NCBI GenBank assembly: GCA_015956445.1
Contig: WIUZ02000012.1
Location: forward strand, 1,302,001 to 1,366,000
Length of the DNA stretch: 64,000 bases
Origin: Thelephora terrestris
Taxonomy: Eukaryota > Basidiomycota > Agaricomycetes > Thelephorales > Thelephoraceae
Reading direction: 5' to 3'
Part shown: one piece after another, positions 1 to 11,277 of the stretch
Numbering within the stretch: the stretch's first letter is position 1
Layout: each line of letters starts with the position of its first letter
The notes under the pieces: generated by a model
Told to the model about the DNA's origin: nothing
What the model saw: only the letters and a program-made list of their open reading frames with translations
Database searches by the model: none
Program-made: the position numbers and the translations under genes

Positions 1-363
1 AAGCTCAGATGAAAATTCATCGTCGAGCGCCTGAATGTCCTGGACGTGGGCGTTCCTCAACCCGTTCTCCTTTGCCTTGTCGATCTGCAACTACCGATGA
101 GAAAAAAAATCCTCTGGTGGAAGACTAATAGTTCTCGCCATGCTCGGACTGGAGTCTACGCCCACGACGATACCGGCATCCGCAACTGCCTTTGAGAGCT
201 TGAGAGCCACCTCACCGCTGCCACATCCGAAATCGATTATCTTATCTCCGGGTTTCGGATCGAGGAGCCTGAGGACTGGGGCAGTGTTCTCTGTCGAATA
301 CACAAACGAGGCGACCTTGTTGTATTCGGATGCTGACCAAGTGTCAACTGCCTTTTCACTCAT
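1..363 (-). CDS. SAM-dependent methyltransferase, N-terminal part (runs off the window)
   Basis: The start codon is at 363. The first exon encodes a class I methyltransferase nucleotide-binding half: motif I reads IIDFGCGSGEVAL, followed by the acidic loop VVGVDSSPSMA, which normally contacts the ribose of S-adenosylmethionine. A second exon (84 down to 1, after a TTGCAG acceptor) continues in frame as IDKAKENGLRNAHVQD, the usual next helix and strand. The exon 1 donor near 110-125 could not be placed in the right phase, so that junction is uncertain. The substrate cannot be told because the C-terminal half lies outside the window. The family resembles trans-aconitate/ubiquinone-type small-molecule methyltransferases. 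Confidence 0.75.
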
Positions 364-420
364 GTTTGCCTCGCACCACGGCGGTGTAAGGTCGCAAGAG
401 ACTCGATCACTCGTGTAAAA

Positions 421-1021
421 TGATCGACATAGTTGTGATTTGGGTGGGTGGATATGAAACGGAAAAAAGGGGGGGGGGAGGACGTGTAGACGAGACCAGG
501 TATGCCCAAGGTTTGACAGCCAAGTTAGAACTGTGATTAATTAAGGGATGGGATGGGAACGAAGGAGACATGCTGAAAACACGAGGATGCGTCAGTGAGG
601 CGAAATGACAAAAAACAACAGAATCATGTACAAATTATCAAAAGCGAGGGTGACAACTTAATCTAATGACCATACACATCAAACAGCTGACGAGAGGAAC
701 ACAGGTGAGTGCCGAGAACTAACATAAACGCCCAGTGTCAGGATCTTCCGGAGGAGAAGAGAACGAGGGTGGAAGGAAGATCCGGAGGAGCCAGGCCCCG
801 ACCCTCCATTCGTAACGTTATCAATCACGGGAATCGGATGATCCTTCGCATCGATAAGCCTTCGCAAACGCATCAAGGATCTATTGGGGGGCAAGCATGG
901 GAGTGGCATCACAGAGCCTGGCGGTAGAAGGGTCAGGGACACGCGGTTCCGTGAGGGGGCGGCTTACCGGTTAAATTATAGAATACAACCAACCGTTTGG
1001 ATGGTCGGTAAGCGCGTTGTG
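421..1021. other. intergenic stretch, no gene seen
   Basis: This stretch lies between the methyltransferase start and the kinase stop. It contains a short G-rich tract near 468-480. Short open frames overlap on both strands, and none shows a family motif, a splice pattern or a plausible composition. It probably holds the methyltransferase promoter (left) and the kinase 3' UTR (right). Confidence 0.6.
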
Positions 1022-2140
1022 TCAGGTCGACTGATGTTTGGCATGACACGCGGCACAATGGCGTTTCCTCGCCTTCTTCTGTCTCGTGCTAATCCAATCA
1101 AACTTGAGGTCGTAGTCGATACTGTGCTTGACCGCGAGGCCTCTGAATAGGTTTCGAAGCCCGTCGTAGTCGGGAAGATCGTCAAAGTCGAGACTCCTGG
1201 TATACTTGTAAAAGATATCAAACTCTTCAGGGAGGCCCACCGTCAGCAGTTGTTCGGTCTCGAGTTTCTTATCGCGAATGATGTCCCACGTCTCAGCCAC
1301 CGTTTCTCCGTGTAGCCGCCGCCATGGAAGGTTTCCTCGAAGGAAATAAATGAGCATATAAGCTAGGGACTCCAAGTCGTCGCGCCGTGAACATTCTAGA
1401 CGGGTGTTAGAGCGGCGATGAAAGGGAAGCGGTTCATTTACCGATGCTGTTGTGGGTATGTATTGACGCGAAAAGGGAGGTTCCGACTCTATGCTGCTCG
1501 TCTTGTTGGTATGGGATGTGCATGGTGGTTCGGGGGTCTCTAAATTTCTTGGCCAGTCCAAAGTCGATGACATTGATGACACAGGCTGATTTGCCGACGC
1601 CCATGACGAAATTTGCGGGCTTGACGTCTCTGTGGACCAAATCGCGGGAGTGGATGAATTCTATACGCTCCAACTGGGAGAGAGGGTTAACGCCGCCCAA
1701 AAAGGAAACATGGCGCGGATGAGGCTGGGGTGGTCACAGCGCATAAAAGTGCTCACCAGCTGGTCTGCGATGAGAAGGACGGTCTTGAGGGAGAAGTGTT
1801 TGTTGCACATCTTAAAGAGGTCCTCCAGCGAGGGACCAAGGAGGTCAAGGATCATGACATCGAAATCCCCGTGTTTTCCAGACCACATAATCCAGGGTAT
1901 ACCGGGAGAGCCAGAGAGGGTCTTGTATATCTTGGATTCCTGTCGGATTGGACTGTTGCGGGGGACGGTAGGCTGGAGTTTGATAGCGACCTCCTTCCCG
2001 GCCACGGTATGTGTGCCGAGGTATACTGAGCCTTGGGTGGAATTAGGCATGTGAGAAAGCCAGAAGACGAGTGGCGTACCGCAGCCACCGTTGGCGATTA
2101 CTTCCTCGATTTTGTACTTGCCACCGAAAGTGTGCTCCAT
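1022..2140 (-). CDS. casein kinase I-like protein kinase
   Basis: Four exons close in phase: 2080-2140, 1757-2031, 1442-1673 and 1022-1395, giving about 313 residues. Order of motifs: a short N-lobe start (GGKYKIEEVIANGGCGSVYLG, glycine loop), the lysine in VAIKLQP, the catalytic loop LVHRDVKPANFVMG, DFGLAKKFRDP (DFG), and the CK1 signature SRRDDLESLAYML with LRGNLPW. CK1 enzymes phosphorylate acidic or primed serine/threonine sites and act in membrane traffic, repair and signalling. The kinase is slightly short and has no long C-terminal tail or clear prenylation motif, unlike Yck-type CK1. The region normally reading SINTH...G before the SRRDDLES signature is diverged. Agaricomycetes often carry expanded, divergent CK1 families, so this may be a paralogue rather than the housekeeping Hrr25. 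Confidence 0.85.
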
Positions 2141-2509
2141 GACTGGGAGGCTTGAGAGGGTGACGGGACCGAAGGAGTGGTTAACGGTGGAGAGCTGTCG
2201 GTCTCGACCACGGTCTGTGAAATCGAGGGGAACTGGAGTTGGCCAGCTGGGGAAGGGCGGAGGTGGACGGCGGGGGACAACAACGCAAGTGATTTCTGCA
2301 GGTCGAGAAATGTCTTGATGGGAATTTTTGGTTCGAGTGTCTGTGACAATCACGCGTGACTATGCGTTCTCATTTGTCACACTAAACATTTGGTATAAGT
2401 ATGAACAAGCAAAGCGAAGAGTTATAGGGGCTACAGAGTACGATGACGACAAGCAACAGTACAAACAGCGATAGAGAAGAAGAAAAAAGAATATAGTTTA
2501 ATACAAAGC
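2141..2509. other. intergenic, kinase promoter side
   Basis: This is the region upstream of the kinase start and downstream of the next minus-strand gene. No coding evidence was found. It presumably holds the kinase promoter. Confidence 0.5.
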
Positions 2510-3616
2510 TTAGACTCGAAATCTCCTAAAACCACTGTGGCGTAGGTTACGGCCACGCCCAGGTCGCCATGCGTCCGTGTTCTCCATGGTTTCGTCACCG
2601 GGACATACGACCTCGACCCAGCCATCTAGCCACGACGCCGAGTCGCTAGGTTCCTTAGTAGGCTCCTTTCCTATGGGGGTATAATCGGGTGCCACATATC
2701 GGAAAACCTTCTGGGGCACGATCGATTTGAAACCGACAGACCGCGGGATTCGCGGTTGTTCGTTGACCTCATCCTCCACAAACACAGTAGGAACTTGGTC
2801 TTCGTCAAAGGTAAACTTCTCCTTCAGGGCTCGTTTGTGAGCGGCCTTGTGGCGTGTTTGCTGTTGGAAACACGCGTTAGTGAATGATCCGAGGGTGAAC
2901 GAGGCGGGCACACGACGTACCTTTTCGTTAGCTTCTTTGTTCTCTCTAGCCTTTCTTTCTAGTTGACCTTCTACATTAAACGCGGGGACGACGCCCGGTT
3001 TCGCAGTACTATGCACCTTGATAACTGATTCGGTCAGGATGACAAGTGGGAAAGAGAGCGTTTAGGGGAACTCACGCCAAAAGAACTCGTTGAACTCTGT
3101 GATAAAATCGATGGGTTCGCCGGCCTTGACAACGGCAAAGACATCGGAAGAGACGAAATCTGGCAGACACCAGCTCTTCATGTTTTCGGGACCAAAATCC
3201 TCGAGGGCGTAACAGAGTTCAGCGGTCGGACCTGGATCGGGTACTTTGTTCAAATCCAGGTTTTCGAGCGGTCGAAAGCGAGCGTCGTAGTCGAATTTTG
3301 GATACGTCCGCCGGTCGTCGTCAGAATCGCTGTCGCTATCGTCATCGCTATCGGTGAATATATCTGCGAGGAAATCGTCGCCAGAGCCATCTGGCGAGTC
3401 TGGGCTGGATGCGTCGTTCTGGGGGGAGGGCGATGGGTGCGGATTTGGTTGGGGAGAGGGAGAGGTATTGAGGGTGGGCGGGAGTTGTACGAGAGAGGGA
3501 GGAGTGGCGGGAGTGGTTTCCTCTTTACTGGCAAGCTTTCGGGTGGGAGTGGAAACCATAGTGAGGAGGTTACGGCGGGGGGAGAGGGTGGAGAGTACGT
3601 TGGAAAGAGAAACCAT
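2510..3616 (-). CDS. uncharacterised acidic protein, three exons
   Basis: I do not recognise the family. Exons 3076-3616, 2921-3024 and 2510-2860 join in phase (introns 47 and 60 nt) to give about 331 residues. Visible parts: a basic, serine/proline-rich N-terminus (residues about 1-70), a strongly acidic patch of alternating Asp/Ser around residues 88-100, a conserved-looking globular stretch around 125-180 (with KSWCLPDFVSSDVFAVV and FITEFNEFFW), a lysine/arginine-rich helix around 200-240, and a basic tail ending RHSGFRRFRV. No signal peptide or membrane segment is seen. Its composition suggests a nuclear or nucleolar protein, but that is inference. Confidence 0.7.
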
Positions 3617-3824
3617 GATTTATAACCAGCGAAACCCTAGGAAGGGAGGAACTTAAAGACGGGGAGATGCAGTGGGTCGGCATCTATACCGCCACGCCCT
3701 AATCGTCCTTTGTACAAAAGCGGGAAGGCTGTGCGAAAAAAATAACAATTCGCCCTGCACAGGTTACATACACGGATGGCTTGTATCTACTGGCACGGCA
3801 CATGCATCACAGCAAAGCTCGCAT

Positions 3825-4623
3825 CTAGATCGGCTTGATTTTGAAGTGGAGGGAAATCAGGGAGAAAATGAGGCACTACAAAACACTCGTTCTCAGCGGA
3901 AGAAGTGGGAGCCGGACGAGGCAGAACTTGCCTTCAGGTCTTGTACGAGATAATAGAAAACGCGGAGACCCTCCGGATCTTCGCTGTCCTGAATGTCGAC
4001 CAAGGAACCAATCTTTGCAGTCTGTCATCTCGTCAGTGATCAACGGTGCTATACCGGGGGACGTCTAGTATCATTACCTCAAAGGCGATGTGATCGTTGC
4101 CCACACGAATCTCGAGCTCTTGCTTTCCAACAATGTTCTTCTTTGGCCAGTTAGTGTCGTCTTCCCTTTGTATCCGGGTATCAGATATAGGATATGTACG
4201 GCTTCGACGGTTTACGTACTTTGTGATTTCGCTCGACTCGACGATCCTTTTGAGCTCCTTGACGATCAGTGGACCGATCCACACTACAAAAAGATGAGGA
4301 AGAGCGAGAGGGGGTGGGTTGAGGTTTACCCACTCTCTTTCCTGATCAGACTATCGTTACGGTAATTGGAGTTGTTTGCATAACGAAGACGGCCATGAGA
4401 GTATTCGAATTCGAGGAATTCGTGGCCGTGTTTTCCAGAATGACCGGTGCTGGTTGGCAGTGAAGGTGAGGTAGGATTGACGAGATGGGGAATGGTCTCA
4501 CTAGTATCTTTGTGTGGTGGGCAAAAGAACCGAGGATGAGTTCTTTTGCCCATGCGCTGGGTTCTGTGGCACAGCCGTGGACTCTTACCTGAGGTAGAAC
4601 GGGTCGTTTTCGTGACTGGACAT
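3825..4623 (-). CDS. mago: Mago nashi, exon-junction-complex core protein
   Basis: The reconstructed protein of 149 residues follows Mago nashi almost throughout: [59 protein letters not shown], and the C-terminus LHFKIKPI. Mago binds Y14 and eIF4AIII to form the exon junction complex deposited on spliced mRNA. Seven exons fit with exact phase closure: 4589-4623, 4502-4507, 4334-4449, 4220-4283, 4078-4165, 3932-4021 and 3825-3875. Exon 2 is only 6 nt and is required to encode the Arg-Tyr-Tyr of the conserved segment. The last intron (3876-3931) starts with GC instead of GT, in the strong context AAG|GCAAGT. The length matches the family (about 146-150). Confidence 0.97.
4502..4507 (-). other. 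mago: 6-nt microexon of mago
   Basis: On the minus strand ATACTA is preceded by AAAG and followed by GTGAG. Joining CTCAG (exon 1 end) + ATACTA + CACCGG (exon 3 start) gives Leu-Arg-Tyr-Tyr-Thr-Gly, exactly the conserved Mago sequence. Skipping it would delete two residues and replace Arg-Tyr-Tyr with a single Ser. The flanking introns are 81 nt (4508-4588) and 52 nt (4450-4501). Confidence 0.9.
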
Positions 4624-4704
4624 GGTTGAAACCTGTGGCGGCAATCACCGAGAGTCACAGAAAGGTTGAACAATGTACTGCACAACTACAGGTGTACTAG
4701 CAGT

Positions 4705-5411
4705 CTACGCCTCCTTCCCCAGTTCCTCCCTCACAATCCTCTCCCCCAGCTTCTTCACCTTGTCCGCGTTCGTGGCAGAAGCGATCCTGATCTGACCCTT
4801 CACGTGGTCCAGCCTGTCCTTTCCAATTCCGACCTGGGCCCTCTCCCACTTTATGACTCGCATGCCTACGCCTCCCATCGCGTGATTTTCGAGATATTTT
4901 ACCCAGCGTTCGACGACCTGAGGATCAGCATCCCACGCCTTGATCGCGCGCTTGTGGACTTTGCGCTCAAAGTTTTCCTGCTTCTTCTTGTGGGCGAACG
5001 GTCCTTTCAGAACGGTCCATAGAGAACGTTGTGTCGGTAGAGCGACCGGACGCGAAATCGGGATGGCGAGGGCCGACGCGGAATGCGAAGCGAAATGAGT
5101 GAACTGGTCGAGCAGATGTGGGAAGTAGGAACGGAAATGAATCATCGCGACTGGGATGCTATGCGTCCTCGGATGCTGGTATGGAAGATATAACGAGCGA
5201 CCGTGAACGGTGGCTGCAGCCCACTGTGGCTCAGCCGCAGCGGTAGGAGGTCCGGACGGATCGAGAGCGCTCTCAGGAGGACTGGGGAGTGAATGTCAGG
5301 GTTTAGTGTGTGATATATGCAAACGACTTGCCGTTGGGCGGGGGAAAGCAGCCATCTCCGAGTGATTTTGGACCATGGCTGGGCAGTGTGCCTCTTGATG
5401 GCGGCCAGCAT
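4705..5411 (-). CDS. RSM10: mitochondrial small-subunit ribosomal protein uS10m
   Basis: Two exons, 5328-5411 and 4705-5271, give about 216 residues. The uS10 core is clear: HPRTHSIPVAMIHFRSY, a hydrophobic helix, then RSLWTVLKGPFAHKKKQENF, HKRAIKAWDAD, and HAMGGVGMRVIKWERAQVG. uS10 sits in the small-subunit head and is needed for mitochondrial translation. Exon 1 encodes a basic, amphipathic start (MLAAIKRHTAQPWSKITRRW) typical of a matrix-targeting presequence. The acceptor used here (GAG at 5272) is the only nearby one that keeps phase; it is weaker than a CAG, so that junction is less sure than the rest. Confidence 0.9.
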
Positions 5412-6150
5412 CTGCGTTTGGTGTTGGTGTTGGTGCGTGGTGAGTTGTATGCGGTTGCCGGTGATCGGTAAGTGCGGAACCGGCAAAGTGAGATGATATC
5501 TCTCGGTCAAGCCGAAGGGTTCCTGAACCAGAGATGCCTGCGCGAAAAAGATTGGCGGAGCCTCAGCGTTCAGTAAAATCCGTTAACCGCAGAGGGTGGA
5601 AACACTCGCAACAGAGTCTCCGTGTGATCTTTGATCGGATACAATTCAGCCGATCAGCCTCTCACTCTCTCTCCTCTACTCACTTCTAGGAAACTCTCAA
5701 CCTGTAGCCTCAGAACCGCATTTCTCTCTCTCGTTATGTGGGCTGCACAAAACAGCTACGGGGAGGTTTTGCCTTTTCGCCGCCCAAGTCGCGGTAAAAC
5801 ATCTCTTGGACGCATTTGAAACAGTTTCATCATTCGATGGCTATACTTGATGACCGAACGATCCATCACCCGAGCGACCGAGCTCTCCCCATAAAAGGTC
5901 CCCCGTCTCCAACTTTTTGCCCCTTGTGCTTTCAGTGCCACCAAGTTCACCCAACACAACCCTTGGGTCCCGTTCTCTCTTTCGTCTTGTGAGTACCACT
6001 ATCCTTCCTCCATTCTTCTCTCTCACCTCGCTTCCAGCTTCTCTCGATTAATCTTGACGATTATCGACTTTCGACGCTGGTCGCCTTTTGCAACTAACTT
6101 ACCACGAACCTCTTTTTTCTAATTTTCATTCCCTTACGACAACACCAGTA
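5412..6150. promoter_or_regulatory. shared upstream region of uS10m and the ABC transporter
   Basis: The start codons of uS10m (minus) and the ABC transporter (plus) face away from each other across 739 bp. The ABC-proximal part is strongly pyrimidine-rich (CT-rich from about 5930 to 6150), as is common just upstream of highly expressed fungal start codons. A TATA-like CATAAAAGG lies near 5892. No coding evidence was found in between, so a longer N-terminal reading frame for the transporter is not supported. Confidence 0.5.
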
Positions 6151-9100
6151 ATGTCTACCTCCGACAATCTCGTGCAGATCAACGGTTTCTGGGTCGACCT
6201 CACTACCGTAGAATCTACCTTGATAATCGCTCTCTCTTCCTTCTCCCTCATCTCCGTCAAGCTCGTCTCTTCCTCCTCTCGCTTGGCCCTCTTCTTCACC
6301 GCTCTTTCCAATGTCGATCAGCTGGCTTTCCTCAAGGCCGCTAGAGATACCCTCCTCACCTGTCCCTCCTTTCCTGAACCTCTCGCTGCCATGATTTCTT
6401 TCGCGAAGCAGCTCACTGAGATGCCTGTTGATGACGATGGTGATGTCGACGTCTCCGCTCTCCGCTCCATCGCTGAGCAACGCTGGGAGGCTAGCCGTTC
6501 TTCCCGCAGGAGCCGTCCTGTGCTTGAATCCGCAAAGTTTGGCCCTGTTCCAACCGCCCTCCTTTCTCCCCCGTCCGCCCGTCAGCCAGGAACTGCTCGA
6601 ATCACCTCCATGCCCCCAATGTCCATCTCCGCCTTCCACTCCTCCACGTTCCCTCCAGTTCCTCAGCTTCCCACCATCGCCATCTACTCTCCTGAATCCA
6701 CTCCCAGCCTCCTCGTCGACTCTTTCTCTCCTCGGTTCGGCACCACACCCACTCACCCTCCTCCCGTCCGTCCATCCTCCATCACAGAGATTTCCATCAG
6801 GTCCAGAGTCGCACTCGAGATCGCTTCCCACGTCACCACCCTCTTGTCCTTGCCCGCTTCTTCTTCAGTTCCCACCTACCTTCCCTTGAAGCTCGCTGGT
6901 CTCAACTCTGTTGCCACCGCCCAGCTCTACTTTTGGCTTCAGGAGAGGTATGAGTACGACGAGGATATCGCTCGCCTGTTCGAGGACAATGTTAGCGCCG
7001 AGGTCATTGCCTTCTACATCGCCGGTCTGTTTCACCACACACTTCCATGCGTGCCTACTCAATTTCTCCTTCCTTCAGGTGATTCTGCTTCTCCCGCTCG
7101 GTCCCGCTTCTCTTCCACCTCCATTGCTACCACCGAGACCGTCAATTCTTCCTACTCCGAACCCGACTTCCAACCTACCCGTAGAGATTTCGATGACATT
7201 GACCTTGAGACCGGAATCCCAAAAAAGGCCGAAAACGTCCAGCCCCAAGTTTACACCGTCGATCCCAACCCTATCAGCTACGTCTTTGTCTCCTGGTTGA
7301 CCAACTTGATGTGGAACGGTTCCAAGAAGGCCCTCACCAAGGACGACCTCTATAACCTTAACCCCAAGGATTCTTCCGCTCACATCGACAACTGGGTTTC
7401 GAATTTCTGGGATGAGTACGACGCCTTCTGCAAGCAGCCCGGCAAGGATCTTCCGCGCCTCTGGGGTTCCATGATGAAGTATGCCCGCAAGTTCCTGTAA
7501 GTCACCGGCTTCACGTCATTTCCGATCACTGCCTCATTTCTTCTCAGCGTTGTCTCTGGCCTCCTCTGGTTCACGTCCATCATCTTTGGTTTGTTCGGTC
7601 CCATCCTCATTCAGCAGTTGATTGTCGCTGCCAATGCTCCTCCCCGCCCCAAGGACCCCCAGGGCGCAAAGATGTACGATGACGCCATCAAGAAAGTCAC
7701 TGGCGGCGTCCCTCTCTTCACCCCCACCCTCTGGGTCCTAGCTCTCTCTTTGTTCGGCTCCAAGGTTTTCCAGACTATCTTCGGTCGTACCTCCGAGAAC
7801 ATGATCAAGAGCGTTGCCCTCAATATCAAGACCGCCCTCATCGGTGCTGTATACAAAAAGTCCTTGCGCCTTGGTCCCCAGGGTATCGGAAGGTTCGAGA
7901 AAGGTTACATCCTGAACCTCATCAACGTCGACGCAGAGTCGGTCTCCAGGGCCATCGAACTCGGTAACCTCACCTGGTCCATCCCCATCGAGCTCGGCAT
8001 CACCGTCTATCTGCTCTACCGCGTCCTCACCGTCTCTGTCTGGGCTGGTGTCGGGGTTCTTTTTGGCTCCCTCCTTGTCCTCATTCTCGTTGTGCCTCTC
8101 TTCTTCCGAACTTCAGCTCCCATGTTCGCCCGTTTCGGTGACAAGCGCATCAAGATGATCAAGGAGATCATGGAAGGCATGACCTTGATCAAGGTTCGCG
8201 GCTGGGAAGGTATCTTCCTTCAACGCCTCGAGGTCGTCCGTCAGACCCAGCTTGGGTATCTGAAGACCTTCAACACCGGTGTCACCGTCTTCGTCATCGT
8301 CGGTCAACTGGCCAACACCTTGGTTCCCATGGCCGCCCTCTCGTTGTTCGGCAAAAAGGGTGAAATCACTGCCGCTCGTGTCTTTCCAGCCATCTCCTTC
8401 TTCTCCATGTTGGTCGAACCTTTGATCGCTCTCCCACAGCTTCTGAGGTGCGTTCGTTCTGATTCTCTCTAAAACAGCTTTCTTAGTCTACCATCCAGTG
8501 CATGCGCCATCGCCGCTGCTTCCTGGGGTCGTATCTACAGCTTCTTGATGGCTCCAGAGGCCGTTCCCGTCTCATCCGACGTCCACCCTGTCAACACCGA
8601 TCCCGTCCGCATCTCGAATGGATCTTTCGAATGGGCAAAGAAGGACGATGCTCCCGCTCCCGCTGCTGAGGAAAATGCTGAAAAGCCCAAGGCTTTCATC
8701 CACGATATCAACATGTCCATCAAGAAAGGTAGCTTGACCGCCATTGTCGGGCCCGTCGGTTGTGGAAAGAGTTCCCTCTTCGCTGCTATCCTCGGTGAAA
8801 TGAACTGTGTTTCCGGAAAGGTAACTCATATTTTCACGTGACTGGGGCAATCGCTCATCGTCATCCCAGGTCGTTGCCAACGGCTCCATCGCCTACTGCC
8901 CCCAACAACCATGGATTCAATCCTCCACCGTTCAAGAGAATATCACCTTTGGCAAGCCTATGGATAATCGTCGTCTCAAGCGTGCCATCGGTGCTGCTTC
9001 CTTTGCTGCTGACCTTGAGCGTCTCCCCAACGGTATTGCCAGTGAGATCGTCGAGCGTGGTGCCAACTTGTCCGGTGGCCAGAAAGCCCGTCTTTCCTTG

Positions 9101-11277
9101 GCCCGCGCCGTCTACGCTGATGCTGACATCTACCTGTTGGATGACCCCCTCGCTGCTCTCGATCCACGCGTCGGACGCACCGTCTTCCAAGAATGTTTCC
9201 TTGACGCTCTCCACGGCAAGACTCGCGTCTTGGTCACCCAGGCACTCAACTTCCTTCCCCAGGCCGACCACGTCATCGTCTTGAACAATGGTACCATTGC
9301 TGAGCAGGGATCCTACGCCCAACTCTACCGTCAGAACGGCCACCTCCGCAAGCTGGTCGACGCCATGGAGAAACGTACTGAGAAGGCCGACAAAAAGTCC
9401 GACAACCAGGAAACCGCCAAGACCAAGAAGGTCGTCAAGACCGAGGACGCCCCATCCGGAAACATTGTTGTTGATGAGGATGTTACTACTGGCGCCATCA
9501 GCGGTTCTACGTGGTGGTCTTATATCAAGGCCGCAGGTGGATGGAAACTGATAATCGCCTTGGTCCTCTCGATCGTCTCCCAACAGGCCGGCGCTGTCAT
9601 GATGAACCAGTGGCTCACTTGGTGGACCGCGAACAAGTTCCAAGAGAAGATCGAATTCTGGTTTGGTATTTACGACGGCATTGGTGTTGCCACCGCTTTC
9701 CTGATGCTTGTCGTCAACACCTTCATCCTCTTTGGTGTCCTCGCCGCTTCCCGCACCTTCCACAACAGGGCCTTCTCCGGTGTTATTGGCGCTCCCATGG
9801 GTTGGTTCCACGCTAACCCCGCCGGTCGCGTCATCAACCGCTTCTCCAAGGATATGGAATCAATCGACCAACGCCTTATGCCCCAGATCTTCCAAGCCAT
9901 TGCTGGTCTCGGCTCCTTGATCTCTGCCGTCACCATCCTCGGTCGCAGTTCCCCAGTCATCCTCGGTGTTTTGGCTCCCTTGTTCATCGTCTACTGGTTC
10001 CTCCTCCGTTTCTACCGTGCTACCCTCCGTGAGCTGAAGCGGCTCGAATCCCGTATGAGGTCTCCCCTCCAGTCCAAGGTCAACGAGACCCTCGACGGTA
10101 TTCCCACCATTGCCGCCTTTAAGCGCGAAGGTGACTTCGCCGGTAGCGCTGCCCACTTGATCGACGATAGCAACAAGCCCGTGTACCTTCGTAACACGGC
10201 CGAGATCTGGCTCACCCTCCGCATGGAACTCCTCTCCGCTTTGGTTGTACTCACCATCGCTATGCTCGGGAAGACCACCAAAGTCATGAACACTACCCAG
10301 TTTGGCTCGGCCTTGGCCTACGCCTCCGCTCTCACGTACATCATGAACCTTTTGGTCAAGGCCACTGCTACCATCGAGTCCGAGATGAGCTCCGTCGAGC
10401 GTCTTCAGGAGTACTCCGAGAAGCTTCCCAGGGATGCTGCCCCCCACTTGCCCACCGATCCTATCGAGGGCTCCTGGCCTTCCCGTGGTGAGATCATCTT
10501 CAAGGGTGTCGAGGCCGCCTACCCCAGCCGTCCCGAGAAGCCCGTCCTCAAGGATGTCAACATTCGCATCCAACCCGGCACCACTGTGTTCATCGTCGGT
10601 CGTACCGGGTCCGGGAAGAGCACTTTGCTCTCGGCTTTGCTTAGGCTCTTGGAGTTGGGTAAGGGTAATATTTTGGTTGATGGTGAAGATATCTCCAAGC
10701 TTGGTGTCCACACTCTTCGCCGTGGTATGGAATTGATCCCCCAAGGTACTTCAACTACCATTTCATCGTTCCTCGCAGCGGCTCACCTTTTCGAACAGAT
10801 CCATTCATCTTCTCTGGAACCATCCGCACCGCTTTGGACTTCGAGGGCCGCTACGACGACACTTCCCTCTGGCACGCTCTCGAATTGGTTGGTCTCAAGG
10901 ACTTTGTTTCCAATCAGGAGGACAAGCTTGACACCGTCGTGGCCGACAACGGCTCCAACTACTCCGTCGGTCAACGTCAACTCTTGTGCTTGGCCGGTGC
11001 TATCCTCCGCAGCCCAAAGATCTTGCTGTTGGACGAGGCCACCGCCTCCGTTGACGCCGGGTCCGATGCCTTCTTGCAGAAGACCATGCGCACCAACTGT
11101 CCAGGAGCAACCATCCTTTCCGTCATGCACCGTCTCAGCGACCAGGTTCTGAAGGAGTGCGATTACGTTTTGGTCATGGACGAGGGTACCCCCGCCGAGT
11201 TCGACTCGCCAAAGGCTCTGATGGCAAACTCCAACTCCCTATTCTCCCGTATCATGGAGGCAACGAGACAGACTTGA
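6151..11277 (+). CDS. ABC-C (MRP-type) transporter with N-terminal adenylation-tail and carrier-protein-like domains
   Basis: Five exons close in phase: 6151-7496, 7548-8447, 8499-8820, 8870-10745 and 10799-11277 (about 1640 residues). From about residue 340 it is a full ABC-C exporter: TMD1, NBD1 with Walker [10 protein letters not shown] (about 833) and [14 protein letters not shown] (about 923) plus [14 protein letters not shown]2, NBD2 with Walker [12 protein letters not shown] (about 1433), the variant signature [19 protein letters not shown], and the H-loop histidine in VMHRLSD. Such proteins export organic anions, conjugates or toxins across the plasma or vacuolar membrane. The first 310 residues are not a normal TMD0: residues 10-105 resemble the C-terminal subdomain of adenylate-forming enzymes (A8-like [14 protein letters not shown]10-like [10 protein letters not shown] with Asp98 where the catalytic Lys belongs), and 232-302 resemble an acyl/peptidyl carrier domain ([16 protein letters not shown], Ser253 at the phosphopantetheine site). 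In-frame 7024-7077 has intron-like ends (GTCTGT...TTCAG, 54 nt) and may be spliced. Alternative acceptors at 8486 and 8498 differ by four codons. Confidence 0.92.

Noticed and set aside
6094-6831. 245-residue minus-strand ORF opposite the transporter N-terminus
   Set aside because: It is glycine/arginine-rich nonsense, the mirror of a Ser/Pro-rich coding exon; the plus strand has the conserved motifs.
8448-8498. Alternative acceptors at 8486 and 8498 as regulated splicing
   Set aside because: Using 8486 leaves a 39-nt intron, shorter than any other here; the 51-nt intron is the likely one.
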